Both the position numbers and the translations under genes were made by a program. Shown here in pieces: positions 8,188 through 16,320 of a DNA stretch of 64,000 nucleotides. Every line of letters starts with the position of its first letter. Position 1 is the stretch's first letter. Source of the DNA: WQXF01 sp031553615 (GTDB taxonomy: Bacteria; Bacillota; Clostridia; Christensenellales; Aristaeellaceae); NCBI GenBank assembly GCA_031553615.1, contig JAVBLJ010000005.1, forward strand, positions 91,353 through 155,352, in the 5' to 3' direction. Under the pieces are notes generated by a model. The model saw only the letters and a list, made by a program, of their open reading frames with translations. It was not told where the DNA came from and searched no databases.

Positions 8188-9324
8188 ATGCAACAAACTG
8201 CAGTGGAAACCTGTGTCCGGCGCATTTGCAAACGGTCGATCGGTGGATTCATCGTGCTTCTGGTACTGTTAGGGGCAGCGGTTGCCGCCATCATGGTGCT
8301 CGTGCATCCCGATTTGGAGAACATTTTCATCAAGCCAGCCCCGATTCAAGCCAATGCCGATCTGCGCCAATACATGGACAAGGGCCTCTACTTCGTGGAG
8401 CAGGAGGGCCTGCAGGTCTACGATACCGGCTACTATACCACCACCGACGGCAAGCACGACGAGTCCTACCTGCTGCTGCGCACCGAGATCGATACCGATC
8501 CGGATGCGTTGGTGCGCTACCCCGAGCAGCCGACTTGGACTGACGATTGGACTTCTATCCCCATCAAGGGATATGTGACGACGTTGGGATCGTACGACCG
8601 CGAGGCGCGCGACGGCTTGATGGATGATGTCAAGAGCGCAAACCCGGACATGAGCTACGCCGACATCGAGGCTTGGGTCGTAGACGGCGTGATCATCGTG
8701 CAGTCGTCTTCTGCGCGCTACTTCGCCATGGGCGGCGGAGTTCTGGTTGCGTTGCTTGCGCTCCTACTCATCATAATGATCATTCGCAGCGCTGGATTGC
8801 GCGGCAATTACCGCGAGCACAAGGCCTGCCGCAAGCTGGAGGCCAGCGCGCTGACCACCATCGACGAGCTGGAGAGCGCACTGGAGGCCGACGAACAAGC
8901 GCGCACGGCCCTGGCGACAGGTAAGGAAGCGCTGGTGGCGACCCCCAACTTCGTGGTTGCCAACCCCAAGCATGCCCTGCAGGTGCGGCGTGCATCGGAT
9001 TTGATGTGGGTCTGCCCAGTGACGACGCAGCACTCCTACAATTTCATTCCAACGCACAAATCATATAGCCTGAAGCTCTTCTTCTGCAATGGGGTGAAGG
9101 ACATGGTGCTTGTTCCGTGCAAAAACAAGAAGAGCATGAATGCACTGACCGAGAGCATCGTGCAAACATATGGCAATCGCGTGTTCGTAGGGTTCAGCGA
9201 TGAGTGGCAGAAGCGCCACAGCAAGGATTTCCAGGGTTTTGTGGAGCAATGGCGTGCGCTGGGCACGGAGGCGGAGCAAGCGGCGGCTATCGAAAGCCAG
9301 ACCGTGGAGAACGATATCGGCTGA
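8188..9324 (+). CDS. Unrecognised two-helix membrane protein
   Basis: I do not recognise this family with confidence. The 378-residue protein has one membrane helix near residues 18-38 and a second near 183-203. A roughly 140-residue domain lies outside between them, and the cytoplasmic part has charged helical segments (about 205-250). The C-terminal half contains MWVCPVTTQHSYNFIPTHKS. GGGGGAACT precedes the ATG. It stands alone, followed by a strong terminator. It may belong to one of the DUF families of Firmicutes two-helix proteins of unknown role. Confidence 0.85.
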   Translation: MQQTAVETCVRRICKRSIGGFIVLLVLLGAAVAAIMVLVHPDLENIFIKPAPIQANADLRQYMDKGLYFVEQEGLQVYDTGYYTTTDGKHDESYLLLRTEIDTDPDALVRYPEQPTWTDDWTSIPIKGYVTTLGSYDREARDGLMDDVKSANPDMSYADIEAWVVDGVIIVQSSSARYFAMGGGVLVALLALLLIIMIIRSAGLRGNYREHKACRKLEASALTTIDELESALEADEQARTALATGKEALVATPNFVVANPKHALQVRRASDLMWVCPVTTQHSYNFIPTHKSYSLKLFFCNGVKDMVLVPCKNKKSMNALTESIVQTYGNRVFVGFSDEWQKRHSKDFQGFVEQWRALGTEAEQAAAIESQTVENDIG

Positions 9325-9375
9325 TGCGGCGGCACCGAAAGCGGGCTGCGTTCGAAAACACATACGCCGGGATGC

Positions 9376-9418
9376 AAAGCGCCCTTGCACGGGAAAATCC
9401 GTGCAAGGGCGCTTTATT
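9376..9418 (+). terminator. Intrinsic terminator
   Basis: A long perfect stem, gcgcccttgcacgg with ccgtgcaagggcgc around the loop gaaaat, is extended by flanking aaa/ttt and followed by a T-rich run. It ends the preceding membrane-protein gene. The following stretch to the next gene, about 200 bases, shows nothing I can identify. Confidence 0.85.
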
Positions 9419-9616
9419 CTGGGTTATACTACTCCTCGATAGATTTCCAGCATATCTCGCGGATCTTTATCCGAAAGGCGTTGTGGCGCATCGGTCAGCG
9501 TAGCTGCTGGCTACGCCTCCTTCGGACTCCTAGCCGAACGAAGAAATCTCTCGCTGGCTTATTGGCAAAACCTAATTGGAATTGGTATTAGAAGTTGCCG
9601 TGGGGAACTCGGGGCA

Positions 9617-11533
9617 TCAGTTGCCCAGGATCAACGGCTCCGCATCCGCACTATATAGCGCGGTCAGCGTTGCGGAACCGGCCACGCCATCGGCAAAGAG
9701 GCCATTGCGCTGCTGGAAGGTCATGACTGCCGCGGTGGTCGCCGCATCGAAGGTGCCAGAGACGTACCCGGCATCCAGGTACCGCAGCTGATAGAGGCGG
9801 GATTGCATTTGCTTCACGTCGTTGCCCGCGCTGCCTTCGTTGAGGAGCAGGCTGGTGTTGGGTTTGGCGGTGGCGGCCGAGGTGGGCAGCGAGACGGCGG
9901 TGCCACCAAACAGTCTGGCTTGCGTGCTGGGTCCGGCAATGCCATCCTCGGTCAAGCCATTGTAATACTGGAACTGGCGCACTGCCGTGGAGGTATCGGC
10001 GCCATAGGCGCCATCCACGCGGCCAGAGTAGTAACCAAGGTCATCTAGGTACTGCTGCAGGCGCATTACAGCCTCGCCGCTGTTGCCCTCCTTCAGCACG
10101 GTGTAGTTCTCGATGGGTGCGGTGGTCGTCGAGGGCTTGGGCGTGGAGAGCGAACCGGGGTTAATGTTTGCGCTGGAGGAAAATAGCTTGGTCTGCGTGG
10201 CCGAGCCTGCGATGCCGTCGGCAGTCAGGCCGTGCGCGCTTTGGAAGCTGACCAGCGCCGCTGTGGTGTTGGGGCCGAAGCGCCCGTCGATGCGGCCCTT
10301 GTAATACGAAAGGTCGTACAGCCGTTCCTGAAGGTCGTACACGTATTGGCCGGTATCGCCTTCGCGCAGCACCGCATAGGTGCCGGGCTTCGGCGTGGCG
10401 GTGGCCGTGGGTTTGGTGGGCGCGGCCTTGGCCTTGCCCGCCAAGCGCTTGAGCGTACCCAGGCCCGCAAGGCCATCGGCGGTCAGATCGTTGTTTTTCT
10501 GGAAGGCCTTCAGCGCTGCCTCGGTCTCCGGGCCGAACACGCCATCGGCCACGCCGCTCAGGTAGCGCAGCTCGATCAGGCGAGTCTGCATGCTGTATAC
10601 GTCGTTGCCCTCCATACCCAGGGAAAGCGTGCGCTGGGCGGTGGGGTCGGGGGTGGTGACCGGGCGCGGAGCTTTGGCGGCGCTGCTGCCGTAGAGCTTC
10701 TTCTGCGTCTGCTCGCCCGCCTGGCCATCGCCGCTCAGGCCGTTGTTGCGCTGGAAGGATTTCACGGCGGTTTCGGTGGAGGAGCCGAAAATGCCATCGG
10801 CACCGCCGTTGTAGTAGCCCAATTCCGTTAGCCGCACCTGCAGCTTGCGCACGGCGGTGCCCTGCGAGCCCGATTTGAGCAGGCTGTAGGTGGTGCTGGC
10901 CGAGGCGACCGTAATCTGCGCCGCCGAGGCATTGGAGGAGTAGAGCCTGTCCTGGGTCGCGCGCCCTGCGATACCATCGGCGGAGAGGCCGTTGTTGGAT
11001 TGGAAGGCGATGACCGCGCTCTGCGTACCCGAGGCGAACTTGCTATCCAGCGAGCCCTTGTAGTAGCCCAGCTCCTTCAGGCGCTCCTGCAGGTCGTACA
11101 CGTCGGAGCCTTCGGAGCCCAGCTTGAGCACCGGGTAGCCGGTGTTATAATCGGTGGTGCTGGTCTGCCAACTGGAGCCGTTGCTGGCGGGGCGTGCGGT
11201 GGTGGATACGATGGAGCTATCCCCTTGGCCGCTGGTCGAAACAGAGGTTTGCCCGCCCCAGTTGAGCCAATCGCTGGTGTTGGCTTGGGTGCCCGTGTCG
11301 CCCGTCTGCGCGCCGGTATCCGCAACCTGTGTGGGGGCGGGGGTTTCACGGGGCGGCATCAGCGTGGCCTGGGGCAGCACGTTGCTGGTAGGCAAGGGCT
11401 GCGGGGTCAGCAGGTCGACCGTCAGGGGATCGAGGGTGCGATCGGGCTGCATGAAACAGCCCGAGAGCGGCAAAACCGCCAGCACGAGGCAGACTAGCAG
11501 ACATTTTCGCAGTAGAGCGTGCTTTGTACGCAT
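9617..11533 (-). CDS. Lipoprotein with six peptidoglycan-binding repeats
   Basis: A 638-residue exported protein. The N-terminus MRTKHALLRK plus a hydrophobic segment ends in the lipobox LSGC (Cys near residue 26), so it is probably lipid-anchored. After a low-complexity Thr/Gln/Pro-rich linker come six PG_binding_1 repeats of about 70 residues, spaced by Ser/Ala/Thr/Pro linkers. Each follows the pattern L..G..G..V..LQ..L..LGYY.G..DG.FG..T..AV..FQ..NGL..DG.AG. No catalytic domain is present. It probably anchors to, or scaffolds on, peptidoglycan. GGAGG precedes the ATG. Confidence 0.9.
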   Translation of the reverse strand: MRTKHALLRKCLLVCLVLAVLPLSGCFMQPDRTLDPLTVDLLTPQPLPTSNVLPQATLMPPRETPAPTQVADTGAQTGDTGTQANTSDWLNWGGQTSVSTSGQGDSSIVSTTARPASNGSSWQTSTTDYNTGYPVLKLGSEGSDVYDLQERLKELGYYKGSLDSKFASGTQSAVIAFQSNNGLSADGIAGRATQDRLYSSNASAAQITVASASTTYSLLKSGSQGTAVRKLQVRLTELGYYNGGADGIFGSSTETAVKSFQRNNGLSGDGQAGEQTQKKLYGSSAAKAPRPVTTPDPTAQRTLSLGMEGNDVYSMQTRLIELRYLSGVADGVFGPETEAALKAFQKNNDLTADGLAGLGTLKRLAGKAKAAPTKPTATATPKPGTYAVLREGDTGQYVYDLQERLYDLSYYKGRIDGRFGPNTTAALVSFQSAHGLTADGIAGSATQTKLFSSSANINPGSLSTPKPSTTTAPIENYTVLKEGNSGEAVMRLQQYLDDLGYYSGRVDGAYGADTSTAVRQFQYYNGLTEDGIAGPSTQARLFGGTAVSLPTSAATAKPNTSLLLNEGSAGNDVKQMQSRLYQLRYLDAGYVSGTFDAATTAAVMTFQQRNGLFADGVAGSATLTALYSADAEPLILGN

Positions 11534-11664
11534 CTGTGTTCACTTCCTCCATTGCTTCACTTAGGGGAGAGTCCATGCTTCCCGGAAACAAACGAGCCAG
11601 TGGCGGCGTTTTATCCCTGCGCCGCGCTGGACGTGCTATCATTCGTATATCGGAGTGGTGCGGG

Positions 11665-12351
11665 CTAGAGGAGCAACGCATCCACCTCGTCCAGCGTGGT
11701 GACGGTGTGGGTGGGGCATAGGGCGGTGGGGTTGGCCAGGCCTGCCGGATTGTACCAGCAGCTGGCGATGCCCGCGTTGTGCGCGGCCCCGATATCGGCC
11801 TCCAGCGAATCACCGAGCAGCAGCGCTTGCCTTGCATCCGCGCAGCCGACCGAGCGGAGTGCCGCATCGACCATGCGACGATCCGGCTTGGCTGCGCCCA
11901 CCTCTTCGGAGATGATCAGGCCCCTGAGGTAGGGTGCGATGGTCGAGCGTTCGATGCGCGCATGCTGTACCGCCGCGATTCCATTGGTGACGATGACGAT
12001 GGGCACACGGGCCGCCCAACGGCGCACCGCTTGCTCCGCGCCGGGCAGCAGTATCGCCTGACGGCCCAGCGCTTGCACAAAGGCTTCGGCAAGCACGGGG
12101 GCATCGCGCGATTCCCCCAAGACCTCCAGAAATTCGGAGAATCTACGAACGCGCAGCTGCGCCTGGGTGACCTCGCTGCGCTCCAGCGCACGCCATAGCG
12201 CTTCGTTGATGCGGTGATACGTAGCAAGCGAAGCGGCGTCGGTGGGCAGCGCAAAGCCTTCGAAGGTCTCCAGCAACGCTAGCCGCTCCCCGGCGGGGAA
12301 ATCGAAGAGCGTGTTGTCGGCATCGGCCAGCAAGTACGCATATCCGGGCAT
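11665..12351 (-). CDS. HAD-family nucleotidase, YjjG type
   Basis: Haloacid-dehalogenase-like phosphatase of 228 residues. Motif I is DADNTLFDF (nucleophile Asp near residue 10), motif II is VIVTNG, motif III is the Lys in AAKPDRRM and motif IV is LLLGDSLEADIGAA. The whole is closest to YjjG/PhoE-type 5'-nucleotidases that clean up non-canonical pyrimidine nucleotides; the substrate is an inference. GAGGCGG precedes the ATG. The next gene in the same direction starts 131 bases further on. Confidence 0.85.
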   Translation of the reverse strand: MPGYAYLLADADNTLFDFPAGERLALLETFEGFALPTDAASLATYHRINEALWRALERSEVTQAQLRVRRFSEFLEVLGESRDAPVLAEAFVQALGRQAILLPGAEQAVRRWAARVPIVIVTNGIAAVQHARIERSTIAPYLRGLIISEEVGAAKPDRRMVDAALRSVGCADARQALLLGDSLEADIGAAHNAGIASCWYNPAGLANPTALCPTHTVTTLDEVDALLL

Positions 12352-12501
12352 GTATACACCGCCTCTTGTATCTATTTTAGTATTATACCACAGGAGGATG
12401 TGGTTGCACAGCGCTATTTGCGGGTCCGCATGCTCTGAGGAGGGAAGGGCGGTCGAGCGTTAGCCGCGTATCAGAGCATCCGTTTGGTGAGGGCGGAGCG
12501 C

Positions 12502-12530
12502 AAAAAAAGGCTCCCGATAAGGGAGCCATT
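12502..12530 (-). terminator. Intrinsic terminator after zinc-ribbon gene
   Basis: Read on the minus strand, GGCTCCC and GGGAGCC pair around ttatc and are followed by seven T residues. It lies about 28 bases after the stop of the small zinc-ribbon gene. Confidence 0.9.
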
Positions 12531-12557
12531 TTCCACTAATTGCAGACTAGGAGGGAA

Positions 12558-12839
12558 TTACCGACGGGCGGCGAAGCACTCACTGCAGTAGATGGGGCGG
12601 TCGTTCTTGGGAATGAAAGGAACGCGAGTGGGTGCGCCACAAGCAGCGCAGGTGGTCTCGAACATTTCGCGCGGCTCGCCACTGTTGACGGCACGGCTGG
12701 ACTTACGGGCCTGACGGCATTCCTTGCAGCGTGTCGGCTCGTTCTGGAAGCCCTTCTCGGCGTAGAACTCCTGCTCACCAGCGGTGAACACGAATTCAGC
12801 GCCACAGTCCTTGCATACCATCGTCTTGTCCTCGTACAT
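12558..12839 (-). CDS. Small zinc-ribbon domain protein
   Basis: A 93-residue protein with four CxxC pairs: VCKDCGAEF, RCKECRQAR, TCAACGAPT and YCSECF. These form two zinc-ribbon-like units, with FTAGEQEFYAEKGF and PTRCKECR in between, as in the widespread zinc-ribbon family of Firmicutes. Its biochemical role is unknown. I chose the ATG after a GGGGGG Shine-Dalgarno. It lies directly downstream of a structured RNA region, in the position where raiA would lie in many relatives. Confidence 0.88.
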   Translation of the reverse strand: MYEDKTMVCKDCGAEFVFTAGEQEFYAEKGFQNEPTRCKECRQARKSSRAVNSGEPREMFETTCAACGAPTRVPFIPKNDRPIYCSECFAARR

Positions 12840-12867
12840 GGATTGTTTCCCCCCGAATAATATGAAT

Positions 12868-13108
12868 GTTAGTCTATGTACCAGCTGACCTGGTTTTTTC
12901 CCCCACACTCGCCGGCTGGAGCTATCGCTCAACGGTTTCCCGCCCTCACTACACGCTCTCTCAGGTATTCCTCGCCTTTGGGGGCGTAGGAGCCTGGCTG
13001 GACTTACTTCTAGGCCGCACAATGCTCGCTGACGCTTTGGCCAGCTTACGTGGATCGCTTCGCCTGCGACTGGCATCGACTTGCAACCACAGACCTGTTA
13101 CATAAACC
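12868..13108 (-). ncRNA. Structured noncoding RNA, probable raiA motif
   Basis: The 400-base gap between comFC and the zinc-ribbon gene contains a probable RNA on the minus strand. A terminal helix pairs GUCUGUG (13094-13088) with CAUAGAC (12878-12872). Inside are local hairpins: GUCGC/GCGAU, a 7-bp stem at 12991-12969 around CCCAAA, CGG-GAAA-CCG and GAGC-GAUA-GCUC, plus an ACCAG/CUGGU hairpin. An excellent promoter starts it, and no terminator separates it from the zinc-ribbon start. The raiA motif of Firmicutes is known to occur next to comFC or raiA. The assignment rests on that context and on the closed fold, not on a covariance-model match. It could instead be a cis-acting leader of the zinc-ribbon gene. 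Confidence 0.6.
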
Positions 13109-13114
13109 ATTCCT

Positions 13115-13143
13115 ATTATAGTACGCTTTTGCGAAAAGCGCAA
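13115..13143 (-). promoter_or_regulatory. Strong promoter for the structured RNA
   Basis: On the minus strand TTGCGC and a perfect TATAAT are 17 bases apart, placing transcription start near 13108. The spacer holds an inverted repeat (CGCTTTT/AAAAGCG around CGC) that could be an operator or a hairpin ending comFC transcripts. Confidence 0.75.
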
Positions 13144-13241
13144 GGAAAATATGTCATTCATTCCGGGAATTAGCAGAAAAGTCTGCTTTTCGCACGTGTT
13201 TTGCATAAAAATGATGGAAATTGATGGAAGAAAGTCCTTGC

Positions 13242-13946
13242 TCACGCGCAGGTGGCAGTGAGCAGGCCCACGCGCGCCGCGCCAGCGGTGATGCAGGCCT
13301 CTGCGGCGGAATCGGCGGTGGCTCCAGTGGTACGCACGTCGTCGATCAGCAGCACCCAAAGCCCCTGCATGGGGGCCGAAGAACGAAAGGCGTCGCGCAC
13401 GTTCCGCTGCCGCGCTTCGGCATCCAGCAGGGCCTGCTGCTCGGTGTACACGGTGCGGATAAGCAGATCGCGCACCGGCAGTCCGACTTGCTCGCCTACC
13501 GCTTCGGCCAGGATCATCGCCTGGTTGAAGCCGCGTTCACGCAGCCTGCGCGGGTGTAAGGGGATGGGTATCAGCAAATTCCAACCGGAGCGCTGGGGCC
13601 GCAACACTTCGGTCATGCCCTCGATCAGCGGCAAGGCCGCAGCTTGCACGCTCTCGAACTTGAGCGCGTGCACCAAATCGCGCGCCACCCCTGCATGCGG
13701 GAAGGCGGATAGGATCGTATCGAGGGAGCGCACCGTGTCCGAAAGGCAGGTCAGGCAACCGCGCGCCGCGCCCGGGCGGCCGCACTGGGGGCAGGGCTCC
13801 TCGGACGGCAGGGTTTGCAGCAGATTCAAGCAGAGGTTACACAGCAGCTCGCCCTCAGTGTGGCGCAGCTTTGCTTTGCAGGCGGCGCAACGGTTCGAGG
13901 GGGGATAGAGCAGCTCCAGCAGGCCGCTCAAGCGGGGTGAGCTCAC
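13242..13946 (-). CDS. comFC: ComF family phosphoribosyltransferase-like protein
   Basis: A 234-residue ComFC/GntX-type protein, linked to DNA uptake and recombination. The N-terminus carries zinc-ribbon cysteines (CAACKAKL, CNLCLN, CPQCGRPG, CLTC). The C-terminal half is the phosphoribosyltransferase-like fold with LIPIPLHPRRLRERGFNQA near residue 130 and the PRPP-type loop VLLIDDVRTTGAT near 195-205. Its start overlaps the end of recD2 by 4 bases, so the two are cotranscribed and probably coupled. Confidence 0.92.
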   Translation of the reverse strand: MSSPRLSGLLELLYPPSNRCAACKAKLRHTEGELLCNLCLNLLQTLPSEEPCPQCGRPGAARGCLTCLSDTVRSLDTILSAFPHAGVARDLVHALKFESVQAAALPLIEGMTEVLRPQRSGWNLLIPIPLHPRRLRERGFNQAMILAEAVGEQVGLPVRDLLIRTVYTEQQALLDAEARQRNVRDAFRSSAPMQGLWVLLIDDVRTTGATADSAAEACITAGAARVGLLTATCA

Positions 13947-16177
13947 CGCGCGCAGCCTCCTTTCCCATCGGGCAGGGTGGCGGCCAGCGTTTGCAGACGC
14001 TCATCCAGCGCGCTATACCGCCGGGAGATGTAGGCGTTGCGCACCATCGATTGGATCACCTGCTCGCGGCCCACCAGCATCACCAGCGTGCGCGCCCGCG
14101 TAACCGCCGTGTAGAAAAGATTTCGGGTGAGCAGCATGGGAGGGCCGCCCACCACGGGCATCACCACCACCGGGAACTCGCTGCCCTGGCTTTTGTGTAC
14201 CGACACGCAGTAGGCGAGCTCCAGCTCCTCGAGCTGGCTGGCCTCGTAGGTGGCGGAGCGTTCATCCTCAAAACCGACGGTGAGGCTGTGCTCTTCCTCG
14301 TCGATTTCGGTAATGAAGCCCATGTCGCCATTGAACACGCCCTCGCCCTGCTCCCAGCCGCCGGCGAGGCTGCGGCGCTGCCAGGAGAGCGTGTAGTTGT
14401 TGCGGATCTGCATCACCTTATCGCCCACGCGGAACACGGTTTCGCCGTGCGCCTGCTCGGCGACGCCGGAGCGCTTGGGGTTGAAGCGCTGCTGCAGCAG
14501 CGCGTTGAGGGCCCACACGCCGCAATCGCCCTTTTTGGTGGGGGAGAGCACCTGAATCTGCCGAATGGGATCGATCTTCAGGAAGTTGGGTAGCCGGGTT
14601 TCGCAGAGGGATACGATGGTTTCGGCGGCCTGGGAGGGGTTCTCGCGCCGCTCGAAGAAAAAATCGCTGCCCTGCACGTTGAGCTGCGGGGTCTCGCCCC
14701 GGTTGATGCGATGGGCGTTGACCACGATCATGCTGCGCTCATCCTGCCGGAAGATTTCGGTGAGCCGCACGGAGGGGATGGCGCCGCTCTGCAATATATC
14801 GCGCAGCACATTGCCCGCGCCCACCGAGGGCAGCTGATCGGCATCGCCCACCATGATGAGCCGCGTGCCGGGCAGCAGCGCCCGAAGCAACCCGCGCATC
14901 AGGAAGATATCGACCATGCTCATCTCGTCCACAATCAGCGTATCGTACTCCAGCGGATTGCTTTCTCCGCGCGCAAAGCGCCCTTCATCGCCGCCGTATT
15001 CGAGCATGCGGTGGAGGGTGCGCGCTTCGACGCCGGTGGCTTCGGTCATGCGCTTGGCGGCTCGGCCCGTGGGCGCGGCTAGCGCGACCTCGCCCTCCCC
15101 GGCTAGCAGGCGGATGATGCTGTTGATGATGGTGGTTTTTCCGGTGCCCGGGCCGCCGGTGATCACGGTCATGCCGCTGCGTACCGAGGTCAGGATCGCT
15201 TCGCGCTGCTGCGCATGGAAGGCGATGCTGTCGCGCTTCTCCAGGCGCTTGAGGGCGGCCTCCGCATCGGGGAAGGGGTGCTGCGGCATGGCGGCCAGCA
15301 GCTCGCACAGCCGCTGCGCCACCTCGCCCTCGGCGGCGAAGTAAAGCGGCAGGTACACGGCGATTTGCCCGCCGATCTCCTGGGCCACCAGCTCGTGGCG
15401 TAGGATGAGCGAATCTAGCTGCATATCCAGCAGCGATACTTCCACGCCCAGCAGCTGCGCGGCCTGCTCGATGAGCTCTGGGCGGGGCAGGTAGGTATGG
15501 CCATTGCCCGCGCCCGCCTCCTGCAGCGCGTACTTGAGACCGGCACCGAGCCGGAACTCGCTGTGGGGCGCGATGCCTAGCGAGGCGGCGATGCGGTCGG
15601 CGGTGCGGAAGCCCACGCCGGGCACGTCCTCCACCAGCCGAAAGGGGTTTTGCTGCAGCACGACCTGCACCCGGTCGCCGTAGATTTTGAATATCTTGAC
15701 CGCCAGCGCGGGCGTGACGCCGTAGCCCTGCAGGAACACCATGGCCTCGCGCATCTGCACCTGCTCGGCAAAGGAGGCGGTGATCAGCTCGGCGCGCTTC
15801 TTGCCGATGCCCGGAACCTCGCTGACCCGATCGGGGTTGAACTGCAGCACATCCAGCGTTTCGCGGCCAAAGAACTCCACCAGCTTCTTTGCGGTCGAGG
15901 GTCCGACTCCGGCCACCAGACCCGAGGCCAGGTAGCGCTCGATGCCCACCAGGGTGGTCGGCTTGATGATCTCGTAGCTGGCGACCTTGATCTGCCTTCC
16001 ATACTGCGGGTGCTCGATCCAATCGCCCTGCAGGCAGATTTGCTCGCCCGTTCCCAGCATGGGCAGCACGCCCACCGCAGCGCAACGCGTGCGGCCCACG
16101 CGCACCTGCAGCACACTGTAGCCGTTCTCCTCGTTGCGGAAGGTGGTCTCCTCTACGATGGCGTCAATTTTCTCCAT
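13943..16177 (-). CDS. recD2: ATP-dependent RecD2 family helicase
   Basis: A 5'-3' DNA helicase of the RecD2 branch (not part of RecBCD), acting in replication-fork and repair processes. The 744 residues include an N-terminal OB-like domain and helix-hairpin-helix regions (VAGVGPSTAKKLVE and VSEVPGIGKKRAE). The helicase core follows, with Walker A ITGGPGTGKTT (about 345), Walker B DEMSMVD (about 420), motif III GDADQLPSVGAGN and the late motif SVHKSQGSEFPVVV. I chose the ATG after GGAGG; an upstream in-frame extension is not needed. It forms an operon with comFC. Confidence 0.95.
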   Translation of the reverse strand: MEKIDAIVEETTFRNEENGYSVLQVRVGRTRCAAVGVLPMLGTGEQICLQGDWIEHPQYGRQIKVASYEIIKPTTLVGIERYLASGLVAGVGPSTAKKLVEFFGRETLDVLQFNPDRVSEVPGIGKKRAELITASFAEQVQMREAMVFLQGYGVTPALAVKIFKIYGDRVQVVLQQNPFRLVEDVPGVGFRTADRIAASLGIAPHSEFRLGAGLKYALQEAGAGNGHTYLPRPELIEQAAQLLGVEVSLLDMQLDSLILRHELVAQEIGGQIAVYLPLYFAAEGEVAQRLCELLAAMPQHPFPDAEAALKRLEKRDSIAFHAQQREAILTSVRSGMTVITGGPGTGKTTIINSIIRLLAGEGEVALAAPTGRAAKRMTEATGVEARTLHRMLEYGGDEGRFARGESNPLEYDTLIVDEMSMVDIFLMRGLLRALLPGTRLIMVGDADQLPSVGAGNVLRDILQSGAIPSVRLTEIFRQDERSMIVVNAHRINRGETPQLNVQGSDFFFERRENPSQAAETIVSLCETRLPNFLKIDPIRQIQVLSPTKKGDCGVWALNALLQQRFNPKRSGVAEQAHGETVFRVGDKVMQIRNNYTLSWQRRSLAGGWEQGEGVFNGDMGFITEIDEEEHSLTVGFEDERSATYEASQLEELELAYCVSVHKSQGSEFPVVVMPVVGGPPMLLTRNLFYTAVTRARTLVMLVGREQVIQSMVRNAYISRRYSALDERLQTLAATLPDGKGGCAR

Positions 16178-16233
16178 GCATCCTCCGTTTGGGTGAGCGT
16201 TACAATAAAACAAAATAACAATAAAATCCGCGC

Positions 16234-16259
16234 AAAAAAGGGCCGTTGACCGGCCCTTT
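16234..16259 (-). terminator. Intrinsic terminator after metK
   Basis: AAAGGGCCG pairs with CGGCCCTTT around a 5-base loop. On the minus strand it is followed by a T-run, 60 bases after the metK stop and before recD2. Confidence 0.85.
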
Positions 16260-16320
16260 GACTGTGTATAGGGGATCAAACATTCGTAGCATAGCACAGG
16301 TAGGTGCAGCTTTCAACCAC

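Noticed and set aside
12870..13110. 6S RNA, tmRNA, RNase P RNA or SRP RNA between comFC and the zinc-ribbon gene
   Set aside because: None of the diagnostic segments I looked for (GAGGAAAGUCC of RNase P, GGAAGGAAGCAGC of SRP RNA, the tRNA-like ends of tmRNA) is present; the context favours raiA.
16178..16297. Longer start for recD2
   Set aside because: The extra 40 codons overlap the metK terminator; the inner ATG has GGAGG and begins the conserved domain.
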